Below are positions 45,003-56,640 of a stretch of 64,000 nucleotides of DNA, piece after piece. The notes below the pieces were generated by a model. That model was given only the letters and a program-made list of their open reading frames with translations, was not told the origin of the DNA and did not search any database. The translations under genes were made by a program, and so were the position numbers. Numbering within the stretch: position 1 is the first letter of the stretch; each line of letters starts with the position of its first letter. Origin of the DNA: Ursus arctos (lineage: Eukaryota > Chordata > Mammalia > Carnivora > Ursidae); the NCBI RefSeq assembly GCF_023065955.2, contig NW_026622786.1:44688938-44752937 (forward strand). The letters are read 5' to 3'.

Positions 45003-45942
45003 CCATCCAGCAGCAAGTGCAGAGTGTGAGTGTAAAACAGAGGTATGTAGAGCAGGGCCCCAGATGAGGGAATCATCAACACACCTGGGGACATCACAGA
45101 AGGCAGTGTGCAAGCTGTGTTGAAAGATGACGTTTGTCAAGTGGTCAAGGGAAGAAGTACGTTCCCATCCACAGGATAGTGCTAGATTTGGTTTTGCTGG
45201 AGTTTAGGGTAGCAGAGGGGGAGAAGGTGGTCACGGTGGGACTGATGAGGAATGCAGGGGTCCAGTGATGAGGGACCTCGAATATCATGTGAAGGAAACT
45301 GGACTCTGACACGCTCCGTGGGTCTTTATGATGTGTGGGAAAGCAGAATGCCATTAGTGAACTGATGCCCATCCCACCTGTAAGTGTGTTTGAGCTAGAA
45401 TGGAGATCCTTGAAGGGCTACGTCACCACAGATGTGTCCAAGTCCTGGGGCCAGAGATCAAGTCCTGAAGCAAAGAACCCGACAAAGCAAAACAGGACTC
45501 GGGATAGGTCATCGAAGTCCAGTGCTTTAAGCGTCTCCTGTAAATCCAGGCTTCTTCACGTAGCCCCGCCTTCTCTGTGCAGGATTCAAATACAGGTACG
45601 AGTCTAGCCTTCCTCCTTGCGAAACTGCACCGTCCCACCTCCTGAACTTTAGAACTATCGGCACTGCCTGCCAGGAGTGGGGTCCTCAGTAGGAGCAAGG
45701 ATGGAGATTTCCCAAAGAGGAAATGAAGCAATTGCCATGTCTTCGAGATCAAAATCAAAATCAAAGCCCAAACCAGATCGAGAAAGACCTCTTTCTTCCC
45801 CCTTGAACTTGCAGTCTAGGGACTGTTTTACGACTGGAAACCCATGCATCACGGTGGAGCAGCTCCGGACTTGCATTGCCTTACCCGCAGCCACCACCCA
45901 GCCCTTCCTTCCCCAGGGCCTAGGAAGCACACCAGCCTGAAT
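45003..45942. other. Upstream flank of ERICH3, unrecognised
   Basis: Single-copy-looking sequence of rising G+C. A CAG/GTACGA donor-like site is present near 45594, but no matching acceptor or product is evident. Confidence 0.45.
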
Positions 45943-45956
45943 AGGTGTGTGTGAGT

Positions 45957-46002
<46 letters not shown>

Positions 46003-46004
46003 AT
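45943..46004. repeat. (GT)n microsatellite upstream of ERICH3 CpG island
   Basis: GTGTGTGTGAGTGTGTGTTT followed by about 19 uninterrupted GT units. It ends about 125 bases before the CpG island. Confidence 0.95.
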
Positions 46005-46185
46005 GTTGCTTTCAGATTATAGGTGCCTGGGGAACCCGCGCCCAGGGCAACAGAGCAGAGGCCTGGGTCTCCTCCCACATTAGGGCCCAGAAAAGGGGGC
46101 TGAAGCTGAGCTTCACTTCCAGCTTTCCCAGGCTGCGTTCCAGCAGCGCTTGGGCCTCTCCGGAACCTCCGTGCTTGCCTTCCCT

Positions 46186-46199
46186 CCTCCCTTAGCAAC
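46186..46199 (+). promoter_or_regulatory. X-box-like (RFX) motif in ERICH3 promoter
   Basis: CCTCCC-TT-AGCAAC lies about 210 bases before the ERICH3 ATG. The right half AGCAAC fits the RFX half-site RGNAAC exactly, and the left half fits GTHNCY at four of six positions. RFX factors drive ciliary genes and ERICH3 is reported as a cilium-associated protein, so the site is plausible, but the left half is degenerate. Confidence 0.3.
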
Positions 46200-46407
46200 C
46201 GCGAGGCTGTGGATACCGCCAGCGGGTGGGGGGCCGGGACTACCGGGTAGCTCTGGGGCGGCGGCGGCCCAGCTCAGGTGCCCGGCGCACCGGCGGCCGC
46301 AGTGCGGAGCCACCCGGCGGGCGCGAGTGTCGCTGCGCCAGCGCGCACAGGGCCCCGCGCACCCAACCTCCGCACCTGCCGCGGGGTCCAAAAGGGATCC
46401 TGCAAAA

Positions 46408-46430
46408 ATGAGCCATTCTCACCCGGCTGG
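46408..46430 (+). CDS. ERICH3: ERICH3 first coding exon (glutamate-rich protein 3, N-terminus)
   Basis: ATG AGC CAT TCT CAC CCG GCT GG is followed directly by GTAAGTGACA, a consensus splice donor. It encodes MSHSHPA plus the first two bases of a Gly codon. I recall human ERICH3 (formerly C1orf173) beginning MSHSHPAGLLAAYNSL, so the intron would fall inside the Gly codon. The ATG has A at -3 (GCAAAAATGA), an acceptable start context, and lies in a CpG island. In human, ERICH3 lies next to CRYZ on the same strand, downstream of the CRYZ 3' end, exactly the arrangement here. ERICH3 is a large acidic protein reported at primary cilia and in neurons. Its function is poorly defined and no enzymatic domain is known to me. 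Only eight residues are encoded here, so the call rests on peptide, donor, CpG island and synteny together. Confidence 0.82.
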
Positions 46431-46540
46431 GTAAGTGACAACTGGAGCTTTTCCACCCCGCGGCAGGTGGCGGCTGCAGCCAGCGGCCCCTCCTCCTCCC
46501 TCCTGCTGCGGAGAAAGGGGCGAGAGGGGAAGCGAGAGGG

Positions 46541-48004
46541 AGGGCTGGGGAAGAAGAAACAAATAATACGAATTCTGGGTGGCACTGAGGATGGCAGAAA
46601 TCCCAGGCTTCGTATCTCCTCCCTCCCTTTCCTCGCTTCTTTCACCGACGTTCGCCTCTTTGAAATTTTCACTCTGAAAGGATTAAAAAATGGATGTGAA
46701 AACGCATACATTAAGCAGGGACGTTAGCTGGGGTCAAAAAGACCCTGTGGTGTGGGACATGCGCGTTTGAATGCGAAAGTAGAGGTCGCCAAAATGTGCA
46801 TTCGTCTGGAGATTTGGGACTGAGAGATAAATTTTCACTGTGGCGTCTTGCAGAGAAACGAGGTGTGAGTTGATTTAATGTCGAGGGAGGTTTTATTGTG
46901 AGGTGAGGGGTGCCCCTTATTTCAGGGTCATAGGGATCCTTAAAAGTGTTTTGACCAGGGAAGGTGGTATGATACTGGAGAGGAAGGAGAGAAGGAAGGA
47001 ATTGTGTCCTTGTATGTTTACACACGATTTCCTGTTGCTTTGGGCAGGGTGACTCCTCAGAAGATGTATTTGGCAATTATTCAATCTATTCTAGAAAATT
47101 AACACAGTCATTATTGGATGTTGTTTTAAAAAAAAAAGGTCGTGGTCCTTTTGTTGGAAGGGAGAACATCCAATTTCCTCCCGAATTAAACAATGTAATG
47201 CATATTAGATGGTTTTTTATTATGATACATCTAGTAAGCAGATAATATCCCAGTTGATCTTGCAACTAATTTGAAAATGTTTTCCTTTTTAATTGGATTT
47301 ATTGCACATTTTCAAGAGCAGCAAATTAGCAGAAGACAACATATTTAAGATCATTTGGAGTTTGTGATGTCTGAAATACCACATTAGTCGTTGTGTTTAG
47401 GATTTATAGTCAAACTTAAAGATTTTATTTTTTAATGAATTCTCTGAGTGTAATAACACAAACAAAATGTTTGAAGAACTAGAGGTATACAAGGTGCCAT
47501 GTTGGAAGTCAAGCCAGAACTTTTTTTGGAAAGCAATGTAGCTACGACTAAACAAGCTTCTTCTCATTTTATCTTGAATTTAGTTTAGGTGCTTTAACGC
47601 TGTGATGCTGAACTCCTGTGCAATTTTAGTTAGCCGTGGGTCATGTGGGATGTAAATGGCACTATTTTTCTGCAGCTGCTATTTGCAGTATGTCCACATT
47701 TGGGAAAATGAATGTGTCAGTCATGGTTGTCTTCCTATGTTTTTCAAGTTTTTGGCTAAGTTAGAATCTTATTAGACCATTTAATCATCCATTTTAAAAT
47801 GTGGAAAAACCTGTAGCTGCTTATTAAATTGTGCATGATTAAGATTTCAGAAACTGAAGTGAAATTTTTCTGAAGCTCCATCAGTTCCAAGCACATGGAA
47901 AAAAGGAAAATGTATGATCTAGGGAAAGAGTAGGCTTCATGGTAGTCTTCAAGAAAGATATTAAGATGGCAACAGTAGTTTTGCACTAAAATTGTAAGCT
48001 TCTG
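46541..48004. other. ERICH3 intron 1, unrecognised
   Basis: No exon or named repeat. Overlapping frames on both strands near 46274-46727 come from the G+C-rich island. Confidence 0.5.
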
Positions 48005-48105
48005 GAGGGTAGGCACTATGTCTTATTAATCTTTGTGCCCCCTTTCCCTAGGACAATGTTCTGCAGAAAGTAAAGCTCAGGAAATGTTTGTTGAATGAAT
48101 GGTGT
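48005..48105 (+). repeat. L2 3' end
   Basis: TTCTGGAGGGTAGGCACTAT, GTCTTATTAATCTTTGTGCC, TTTGTTGAATGAATG. Confidence 0.8.
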
Positions 48106-48179
48106 ATTCTGACCCTGCCTCCAGGCTCAAGGTGGATGTATTCACATATGAAAAGCATATTAGAGCTGAACATTTGTTA

Positions 48180-48410
48180 CCATGAGCTGAACAAGTATTG
48201 ACCATGTGCCACGCTGTAGAATAATGTTTCACATGAAATACTACATTTAATTTTCCCACCCATCTCATGAGGCAGATTCTAGTCACCCTCATTCTCACAG
48301 GGAAGGAAACTGAGGTCTGAAAATTTTGAAAGGTCTCACAGGTAGGCGAGGTGTCAGGGCTGGAAAGCAAAACCAGGCTGTCCAGTTTCAGAGCCTGTGC
48401 ACTGCACAAT
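48180..48410 (-). repeat. MIR SINE, minus strand
   Basis: CATCTCATGAGGCAGATTCT, GGGAAGGAAACTGAGGTCTG, GTCAGGGCTGGAAAGCAAAA, the reverse of MIR. Confidence 0.75.
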
Positions 48411-49604
48411 TACGCTTGATTGCCTCTCATGGCCAATAGCTGAGATGTATTGGAGCCCTAGATATATGGAAATTACTATCCAGATCAGACCAACATCTAA
48501 CAAGAGATTGCTGTACTATCTAGCATTCTGATATATAATTAGAAAATTATTTTGCAGTAGTATGTGTAGGTGGATATATTTTTTGTTTTTAGTTCATCAA
48601 AAGTAAATGAAAACAATAAACATAAGAGTAACAACTCTCAATGCCTTAGAATTCATCCAAGAACAAAATTATTCAAATTGCTGAAGTTTTTCGTCAATGT
48701 AAGTAGTGATTATTTTTCTTGCCTATGCCACCATTTGGAAATAATAAAAGTTTCAGTAGCAAATAAAAGCTTTCATTAAAGCTGAGAAAGCTTTTCCATC
48801 ATTGCTGAAGCAGTTTGTACTTATTACATTTTAAGGATAAATGGTAATGAAGTGCAGTGGTACAATAAAACAGAAATTTCAAATCCCTAAAATTCCGCCA
48901 ATCAATAAGTGACGCCCTGATGCTTTCTCTCGGTGCTTCCTTTGAGTTCCACTGCTCACTTAATTACAGCTTGGAACACTTGACGTAAAAATTGCAAAGG
49001 GCCTGTGCTGACTTAGTTCAGATAGAGTTTGGAGTAAATAAAAATGGTCTTAAAAACTTCTGCCAAAGATTGTAATAGAGACTTTGAATCTGAGCTGCAT
49101 TGTAATTTGGGGGAAGTCAACTATAAACCCCCGCTTCTGGCACTGCCATCTCTCATGCGATTGTTTTAGAGTGGAAAATTTCAACTGATAGTCCCTCTAG
49201 TTCGCTAAATCTCACCCTGGGTTGCTATTTGTGTGTTTGGGGGGGGTTGCTCACTAGTCCTGGAGGTGGAATGGGGATTTTATACCCCTCAGTCATGCAT
49301 GAGGATGAAATGATACGGCTCTTCTAACTCCTTCAAAGGATCGTCACTGAATCCATGTGAAGTTGACTCCCTGTGTGAAAGATAAGCTTGGCTCTTAAGT
49401 AGAGATAGTCACACTCGTCTGTAAATTTGCTTTGAGGAATTGGAAGAATGGGGAGCATTCTGGTTTATGACAAGATAAAAATGCAGAAGATGTTGTTTGG
49501 AACGATTGCTCCAAGGTTTAGACACACTTTTTTTTTTTAATTTAGACTTATTAATGTATATCTTTTTAATGTAAACAAGTGTTTCTGTACTGAGAGAGTA
49601 CACA
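48411..49604. other. ERICH3 intron 1, unrecognised single-copy sequence
   Basis: No repeat recognised in most of this stretch. It could include conserved non-coding sequence, which needs alignment to judge. Confidence 0.4.
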
Positions 49605-50095
49605 TCTCCCTCGACTTACGACAGGGTTATGATCCAATAAACCCATTGTAATGTAAGTCCAAAGTACGCTTAATACACCGAACCTACCGAACCTCATAGC
49701 TTAGCCTTGCGCACCTTAAACGTGCTCAGAACACTTACATTAGCCTATATATCTGGGCAAAATCCTCTCACCCAAAGCCGGTTGTATAATAAAGTGGTAA
49801 ATATCTCATGTAATCTATTGAATGCTGTACGGAAAGTGAAAACCAGAGTGGTTATCCGGGTACATACAGAACAGTTTAAGGGCACCAGTTGTTCATCCTG
49901 GTGACTGTATGGCTGACTAGGAGCGGCCACCGCCCGGTGTCACCAGAGCGCATCATACCACATGTCGCTAGCCTGGGAAAAAATCAGAATTCAGAATTCA
50001 AAAATGGTTTCTCCCGGGTGCATATTGCTTTCGTACCACCGTAAAGACAAGAAATCGTAAGCCAAACCTTTGTGAGGTGGGGACCAGCTGTGCGG
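49605..50095 (+). mobile_element. Tigger-family (TcMar) non-autonomous DNA transposon
   Basis: CCCTCGACTTACGACAGGGT, TACCGAACCTCATAGCTTAG, AAACGTGCTCAGAACACTTA, then AAATCGTAAGCCAAACC and GTGGGGACC at the end. The ends form diverged terminal inverted repeats (TCGACTTACGA / TCGTAAGCC). Confidence 0.75.
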
Positions 50096-50299
50096 TGAAG
50101 TGTGGTATAGAAAGAATTAACACATCCCTACTCCCTGATAACCCAGTCCTTCTTCATCAAAGGCAGGGCGAAAACTATTGGGAGTAAAACTGTCAATTTT
50201 TAGATAGTGGATATATATATCCGAAAGTGACAAAAAATTATAAACCCACCGTGTCATTTACAATTGGACTTTGTCTCTGCCTTTTTGTTTGTTTGGTCC

Positions 50300-50400
50300 A
50301 ATAGGGTATTTTTAAAAACTCTGATATAGTTAACATATAACATTAGTTTCAGGTGTATGATATAATAATTTGATATTTGTATATCCCGCAAAACGGTCAA
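50300..50400 (-). repeat. L1 3' terminus, minus strand
   Basis: TTAACATATAACATTAGTTTC and GGTGTATGATATAATAATTT, the reverse of an old L1 3' end. Confidence 0.65.
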
Positions 50401-50760
50401 CACAAATACTGTACGATATACCTTATAAGTGGAATCTAAAACAATAACAATAACAACAAATGAACTAATAGATACAAAGATGGGGGCGGGTGGAAGGAGC
50501 AAGGCTGGTGGTGAAATGAGTGAAGGGAGTCAAAAGGTACAAACTTCCAGTTGATAAATAAATAAATCATGGTGATGTAATGCGGATCATGGTGATTATC
50601 GCTAATAATACTGTTTTTTTTTAAATTTGAAAGTTGCTAAAAGAATAGATCTTAAAAGTTCTTATACACACACACACACAATTTGTAACTGTGTGTGGTG
50701 ATGAATGCTATCTAGATTTATTGCGGTGTCTCTGCCTTCTTAGCAAAGTGTAGAGCTTTT
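50401..50760 (+). repeat. L1 3' part, + strand
   Basis: CTTATAAGTGGAATCTAAAA, ACTTCCAGTTGATAAATAAA, TTGAAAGTTGCTAAAAGAAT, TTTGTAACTGTGTGTGGTGA. It is head to head with the previous fragment and contains a short (CA)n at about 50667-50682. Confidence 0.7.
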
Positions 50761-51756
50761 TGTGGCCATAGTAACATTCTAGTCTGTTCGTTGCTCACCA
50801 CTCACTCCTACCATCAAAATTATCTCTGTCACACAGAAAATCAGACTTGAAGTCATTAAATATTTGAATTCAAACTGGGTAGTTTCTACTTCCCCTCCTG
50901 TTACGTATGAACAGTTTAACTTCAGGAATAAACTGTTTCTGATTAAACGAGGTGAAATGAATATGTTCACTTGTCTTGACTTCTTCTCTGACCATCTGTT
51001 ACAGAGTCTGCTCTTTTTGTTATAGAGGGGATGTCTCCTCTTATCCCTTTGCCTAACAAACCTGTTCACATACGTAGATGGAATTGGAAAGGGATTTGTT
51101 TGTACAACATCACTCAATTCTTTGCATTCCTTCAGTTATTTGCCAAAATCACATAGTGATCTATCGCCAAAAAATGTTTTCAGTGATCTTTGAAATGTGA
51201 TCCTTCAATTGTGTTGAAAGCAAAGGGTTGGACATTACTTGCAATCATACTTGTTGCCCAGTCATGAAAGGACTTGTATTAACGTCTATGCAATACTTCA
51301 GATTGTCCCTTTATTTTTCAGATATCCTTCTAAGTTCAGTGCACCCTAATAAGACACGGGGTGCTGAGAAGTGTGCCTTTCTTTTGTAAAAATGGAAAGA
51401 TGATTATAAAAGGGAAAGGAGGGTATGGATCAATATGCATTTTCAGTCAGATCAGTTTTAGGAGAGCACCAAAGAAACTAGAGGGTCTAGAAATTAATTC
51501 CCGTAAAACTCTCCTCGCCCAGGTTCCCTTAGGAAAGTCTTTAGGGTATCCAAGGAATGTGCATACCCCAGTATGTACACTTCTTGTGTAGAGAACAGGG
51601 TACTGGCAGATGCAGTCTCCTGTAGCACCCCACTTCCTTTCTCACAGTCTCTGCTGAAGAAAGGTCTCTCTAACTGAGAAAAGTGGTGACTTTCCCAACT
51701 TCTTTTGATTATTCATAACTACAAAAAGCTTTTCAGGGAGACGAGAAAATAAAACT
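50761..51756. other. ERICH3 intron 1, unrecognised
   Basis: No feature supported. Confidence 0.5.
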
Positions 51757-51773
51757 TCTGTGACCCAATTTTC

Positions 51774-51977
51774 TTTCTTTCTTTTTTTTAAAGATTTAAT
51801 TTATTTATTTGACAGAGATAGAGACAGCCAGCGAGAGAGGGAACACAGCAGGGGGAGTGGGAGAGGAAGAAGCAGGCTCCCAGTGGAGGAGCCTGATGTG
51901 GAGCTCGATCCCATAACGCCGGGACCACGCCCTGAGCCGAAGGCAGACGCTTAATCGCTATGCCACCCAGGCGCCCC
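51774..51977 (-). mobile_element. CAN-SINE, minus strand, 17-bp target duplication
   Basis: A complete young SINE with a perfect TCTGTGACCCAATTTTC at 51757-51773 and 51978-51994. Confidence 0.95.
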
Positions 51978-51994
51978 TCTGTGACCCAATTTTC

Positions 51995-53684
51995 AAACCT
52001 AAATTCAAGCTTCAAATAATCTGGGCCTGGGTGTTTATATATTTTCAAGACTTTAAGTTTCCAGAGATATCATTTTCAATGAAAATTTTAGATTCTGGGA
52101 GATAGTACTGAAATAATCTTTTTAACTTTAATTAATAATTTTGGTACAGACCAAGAGAAGTAGTATTCAGTTTGAATTATTAGATCTTTCCTGCCAATGA
52201 CTTACTCAGTTCCCCCCACAAATAGTTGAAAGTAGTGTAGGCTTTGGAATGATTCCCTAAATGTCCATGGGTTTAAAATAAACTATTAAATTAGGTGGAG
52301 GTAAAATCTGTAAAAAAGAAAAAAAATCTAGGATTGAATATTCTTATAGATTTGCAAGCATCTTTGTCACCTTTCCCTAAACTTGAAGTCCCAAATGATA
52401 TATTATGAATATGATTTATATTTTTCAAAAGGAGAAGGTAAGAGGACAATCAGTTGAGTTACAGTCAAAGTAAAACTCTTGGCACTACAAACAAAAATGA
52501 ATATAGTGAGGTGACCAACATTTACATTTTCAGTTAAACTATTTAAGGTAAATGTATTTATATATAGTTACCTCATTAAATTAATTTTTGGTTTGAACGA
52601 TCAATTACTGTTCCTGATTGCATTGAATAAGACTTGGGCAATGCCCTCAAAGGTGACTTATTTGAGTGTATAGACACTGCATTTTGATTTTTCTTTAGTT
52701 CCTTGCTTTGGCCTACCTCCGTGGTTCAGAAACTTATGCACACGAAGAATTACTGAGTGCTGCAGCATACACAAAACCATGAGTATCGTACTTTATGGAT
52801 TAAGCTCATGATTTTTAAGGATATTTTTGACCATACAATACATTTGCATCTTGTGCTAAGTAAAAAAGTCAACCCAAATGTTAGGTAGGATTCCACTCTA
52901 CCTCTGGTTTCTAACTGATCAGAAGCCCTTTGGTTTTTTTACTAGCTAGAAGCTCTAAATAACTCTCCTCTTCCAAGAATTCCAATCAGGGAACACATCC
53001 TTCATTGACAACATCATTGCTGCAGGTTGTTATATTAGAAAATATATTTGGATTAAAATAATTCACCTGAGAACTTGCCTTTCTGGATTAATGTCTTTCC
53101 AGAGAAAAGAGAAAAAGATGTTACAAGTTCAGTAGATGCAGCTTGAAAAATCATGCCTTACTGAGATTCCTGTCAATATTAGGATTAGAAGTTTTTTGAG
53201 ACTTGTTGTCAAAACATTGCTTTCACAGTGAGCCACAAGACACATATTTTAAAAATGAAGAACACTTAAAAGTGTATCTGTATGGGTCAGACTTCCTAAT
53301 AGCTTCTCATTCTCTTGAGGGTCTCCTCTGACCCTCACTCTTCTTGTCTCCCTGTCTCTTTCGTATGGTTAACTCTTTTTTGGTCAATGGGCAGATTACT
53401 ATGAGATGCAGTTTCTTCTTCTGCCCAGCGCTCTAGGGGATCTCTTTGGAGAGGTTCATTAATCCTCTCCACTTCCATCCAAACTACCTACATGGCTGTA
53501 GTGGGGTCCAAAAGATATGTGTTCCCCTTTTGGATGGATCATCAATGACCCTTTTCGGTTTGCGAACACAGATAATTTGGAATCAAAGTGTGGGTTTCTT
53601 TGTACTTAAGAAATCTATTCCTTGTTCCTATCTAAATCCATGCTACATATTTCAGTTGGTCATCTTTTTGGCTGTGCTTGTGTT
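51995..53684. other. ERICH3 intron 1, unrecognised
   Basis: AT-rich single-copy-looking sequence. Nothing named. Confidence 0.5.
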
Positions 53685-54080
53685 ATGGGCTGAATTGTAC
53701 CCCCACCCAAATTCATATGTTGCAGTGCTAACTCCCAGAACCTCAGATGTGACTGTATTTTGAGATAATGGTCTCTAGGAGGTAATTATACTTAAATGAG
53801 GTCAATGGGGTCATTAATCTAATATGACTGGTGTCATTATAAGAAGAGGAGGTTAGGACTTAGACGCACACACAGAAAGAAGACCATGTGAAGACAGAGG
53901 GGAAAAATGGCCATCGATAAGCTAAAGAGAGAGGCCTGGAACAGAACTTTCCCTCATGGCTTTCAGAAGAGACCAACCCTGTTGACACCTTGACCTTGGA
54001 CTTCTATTCTCCAGAACTGTGAGATACTAAATTTCTGTTGTTTGAGCCCCCCAGTCTGTGATGCTTCGATATGGTAGCCC
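53685..54080 (+). repeat. MaLR/ERVL-type solo LTR, + strand
   Basis: TGTTATGGGCTGAATTGTAC, CAAATTCATATGTTGCAGTG, CATTATAAGAAGAGGAGGTT, CTCCAGAACTGTGAGATAC, GTTGTTTGAGCCCCCCAGTC. An old solo LTR with no internal viral genes beside it. Confidence 0.8.
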
Positions 54081-55390
54081 TACCGCACCGATACAACCTG
54101 TTTGTCACTGCTGATGCTCTCTATTACTTGGTCCTGCAAAAGCTAAAGATGGCCTTTATGAGAAATGTAGTCATTGGAAGTAAATGGTTTAACAATATGA
54201 GGCTCATGAAGAGTGGAAATTGGAAGCCAAAAGTTGAAAAAGGAGATAAAACTCAAAGCAAACAGAAAATATGATTAAAGCACTAGTGAGGAGAAGTAAT
54301 TAAGATAATAAGTCAATGGTCTCTACTGGTAAGTATTGAACTTCTCTTTTTAGTCTGATTCGTAATCAAATTACTCCCTACCTCTCAGCATCTTACACTG
54401 GTTGGGTTAGAAAATTGAACATTGTAAGCTGGTGATCCATTTTTCTGTGACTGTTATTATTTTCTTATAATAGTACTAAATATTTATAAATTAATGAAAA
54501 TTCTTAGAGCAAAATATTGAAACAAGAGAAAAAACAGCAGGGAACTAAATAGACAATATAAATTGCACATAGTAGTTATGAAACAGCATTAAAAACTAAG
54601 GATTTTAAATTGAATCGAATCATAGTGTTTTATAATAGCAGTTAATCTGACATTCTCTATATGCCATGGATTGTAATATTTTATATTTGTGAATATTATG
54701 TGGCTCTCATATTAAGAAGTTGTCTCTCTGCATAGCTTGCCCCAAGATGTTTACAATAATATTGTTTCTGTTGTTTAGATTCAAATAAAAATAATCTGCT
54801 GTAAATTAGAATAATAGACTTAGAGGGGATCTCAAGTCTCTGGGTACTGGGGATATGAGTTGTCTTTTATTTTCTTATATGTATCTGTATTTTGCAAAAT
54901 TTCTACTTTGAGCAAAATATAAAAGAAAGAAATAAAAATTACTTGAAATCCTCCCATTGATAATCATAGTTTTTTTGGTCATTTTATTTTTTCTCCATTT
55001 TCCTATGTATTATCCTACTTTTAAAGCTATACTGACAAAGCTATATTGTTTGAAAAGCTGTTTCTAAGACAGAACTGTTTTTTAAGTTATACCAACAAGT
55101 ACCAAGAAGGCAATTCCCTCATAGCATTCCAGTTGTCTTCATATTTCCCTTGTAACTACAAACGTTTTGAGGGTAGAGACCATACCTCTCTACATATTTT
55201 GGTCCTTCATGTACTTCAGGACTACGCCCTGCACTTAGCTCACTGCTTGCTGAAATAAGTCTCGTATATAAGTGATCATTTGTGATTAGTTTCAAGAATA
55301 CATTTGCTCATTCATTCAATTAATATTTACCGAGTGCCGAGTATGTACTACTTACTAAGCTACCATATTAAGCACTTACTGTGTTCAAGA
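54081..55390. other. ERICH3 intron 1, unrecognised
   Basis: The frame at 54071-54274 starts inside the LTR end and has no family features. Confidence 0.5.
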
Positions 55391-55402
55391 AATTCATTTG
55401 AG

Positions 55403-55605
55403 GGGCGCCTGTGTGGCTCAGTCATTAAGCGTCTGCCTTTGGCTCAGGGCGTGATCCCGGCGTTCTGGGATCGAGCCCCACGTCAGGCTCCTCCGCTGGG
55501 AGCCTGCTTCTTCCTCTCCCACTCCCCCTGCTTGTGTTCCCTCCCTCGCTGGCTGTCTCTCTCTGTCAAATAAATAAATAAAATCTTTAAAAAAAAAAAA
55601 AAAGG
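55403..55605 (+). mobile_element. CAN-SINE, + strand, 12-bp target duplication
   Basis: A complete young SINE. Perfect AATTCATTTGAG at 55391-55402 and 55606-55617. Confidence 0.94.
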
Positions 55606-55645
55606 AATTCATTTGAGTTCTTGAAGAAAACCTAAATAGTGAGTC

Positions 55646-55672
55646 TTTTTTTTTTTTTTTTTTAAAGATTTA
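55646..55672 (-). repeat. Orphan SINE tail (T-run plus AAAGATTTA)
   Basis: A T-run of about 18 followed by AAAGATTTAAAAAG looks like only the 3' tip of a minus-strand CAN-SINE. Confidence 0.4.
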
Positions 55673-55993
55673 AAAAGTCACTGAACGTCTTTGAGTTTTG
55701 CTGTCCAGGAGCAGTAGGGTAATCATATCAGTTAAGAATTCATTCAACTGGAAGTAACGGAAAACCAAATGAACGGTGCCTTGAATCATACCAACATTTA
55801 TTATTTACTTCACAAATAGTCTGGAGGTAGGTGATTCAATTTTTTTGTAATATCAGGACTTGGGTCCTTACCTGTACAATTTTCTTGGTCTTTTCCTTAT
55901 GGTAGCAAGATGATTACACTAGATCCAGTCATTATATTTTTATAAAAACATCCAAAACATAAAGGAAAAAGATGGTTAAAAGAAGGGTATTTT

Positions 55994-56197
55994 GGGGCGC
56001 CTGGGTGGCTCAGTCATTAAGCGTCTGCCTTCGGCTCAGGGCGTGATCCTGGCGTCATGGGATCGAGCCCCACATCAGGCTCCTCTGCTGGAAGCCTGCT
56101 TCTTCCTCTCCCACTCCGCCTGCTTGTGTTCCCTCTCTCACTGGCTGTCTCTCTGCCTGTCAAATAAATAAATAAAATCTTAAAAAAAAAAAAAAAG
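55994..56197 (+). mobile_element. CAN-SINE, + strand
   Basis: GGGGCGCCTGGGTGGCTCAG to (AAATA)n and A15. Target duplication not clear. Confidence 0.92.
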
Positions 56198-56399
56198 GTT
56201 TTTTTAATCAAGGAGGAAAGCATTTCCAGAACATTCCAGAACTTTCCTTTAATATGTCATTGACCAGAACTGCATCAGTGGGCATGCCTACGTGCCAAGG
56301 GAGTGTGGGAAAGAGTGTATGGACCTTTACAACCTCATGGGAGATGGACAAGGGAGAAGGGTTTGGGAATGGCTTCGGGGACAGTCCACAGCGTCCTGT

Positions 56400-56640
56400 G
56401 GCACAGTGCTTTAGTAGTTAACTCTCTAGCTCCAGACTATGGTATGAGCTCAGACTTGCCACACAGCTGTTGCGTGGCCCTACTCGAAATCTGTATAATC
56501 CCTCTGATTCTCGTTTTTTTCATCCATGTGGAACATATGTCTGTTGTGTAGGTTGTTGTGAGGATTAAATGAAATCCTCTAAAACATTTAGCACAGGGCC
56601 TGCCATATAGTAAGTGTTAAATATGCTAACTTAGTGCTCG
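56400..56640 (+). repeat. MIR SINE
   Basis: GTTGTTGTGAGGATTAAATG, TTTAGCACAGGGCCTGCCAT, ATAGTAAGTGTTAAATATG. Confidence 0.75.

Larger units (their letters stand above)
46130..46540. promoter_or_regulatory. ERICH3: CpG island, ERICH3 promoter and first exon
   Basis: This is the only dense CpG stretch in the window. G+C is very high, with many CpGs between about 46190 and 46400 (GGCGGCGGCGGCCC, GCGCACCGGCGGCCGC, CGCCAGCGCGCACAGGGCCCCGCGC), against an AT-rich CpG-poor surround. It has no TATA box that I can see. It contains the ERICH3 initiator exon and is preceded by a long (GT)n tract at about 45943-46004. By analogy with other mammals this is the transcription start region of ERICH3. Exact start sites cannot be read from sequence. 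Confidence 0.85.

Noticed and set aside
45540..45600. Donor-like CAG/GTACGA as an upstream untranslated ERICH3 exon
   Set aside because: A single donor-like site is too weak without transcript evidence.
46274..46727. Overlapping frames of 145-149 codons on both strands at the CpG island
   Set aside because: High G+C removes stop codons. The two strands overlap fully, the peptides are low-complexity, and the + frame crosses the ERICH3 donor.
54071..54274. 67-codon frame as a possible ERICH3 exon
   Set aside because: It begins inside an LTR end and the peptide has no resemblance to the expected ERICH3 second exon. No acceptor site fits.
1976..56197. tRNA-like A/B-box sequences in the SINE copies
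   Set aside because: CAN-SINEs derive from a tRNA, but these copies lack an intact cloverleaf. They are SINE heads, not tRNA genes.
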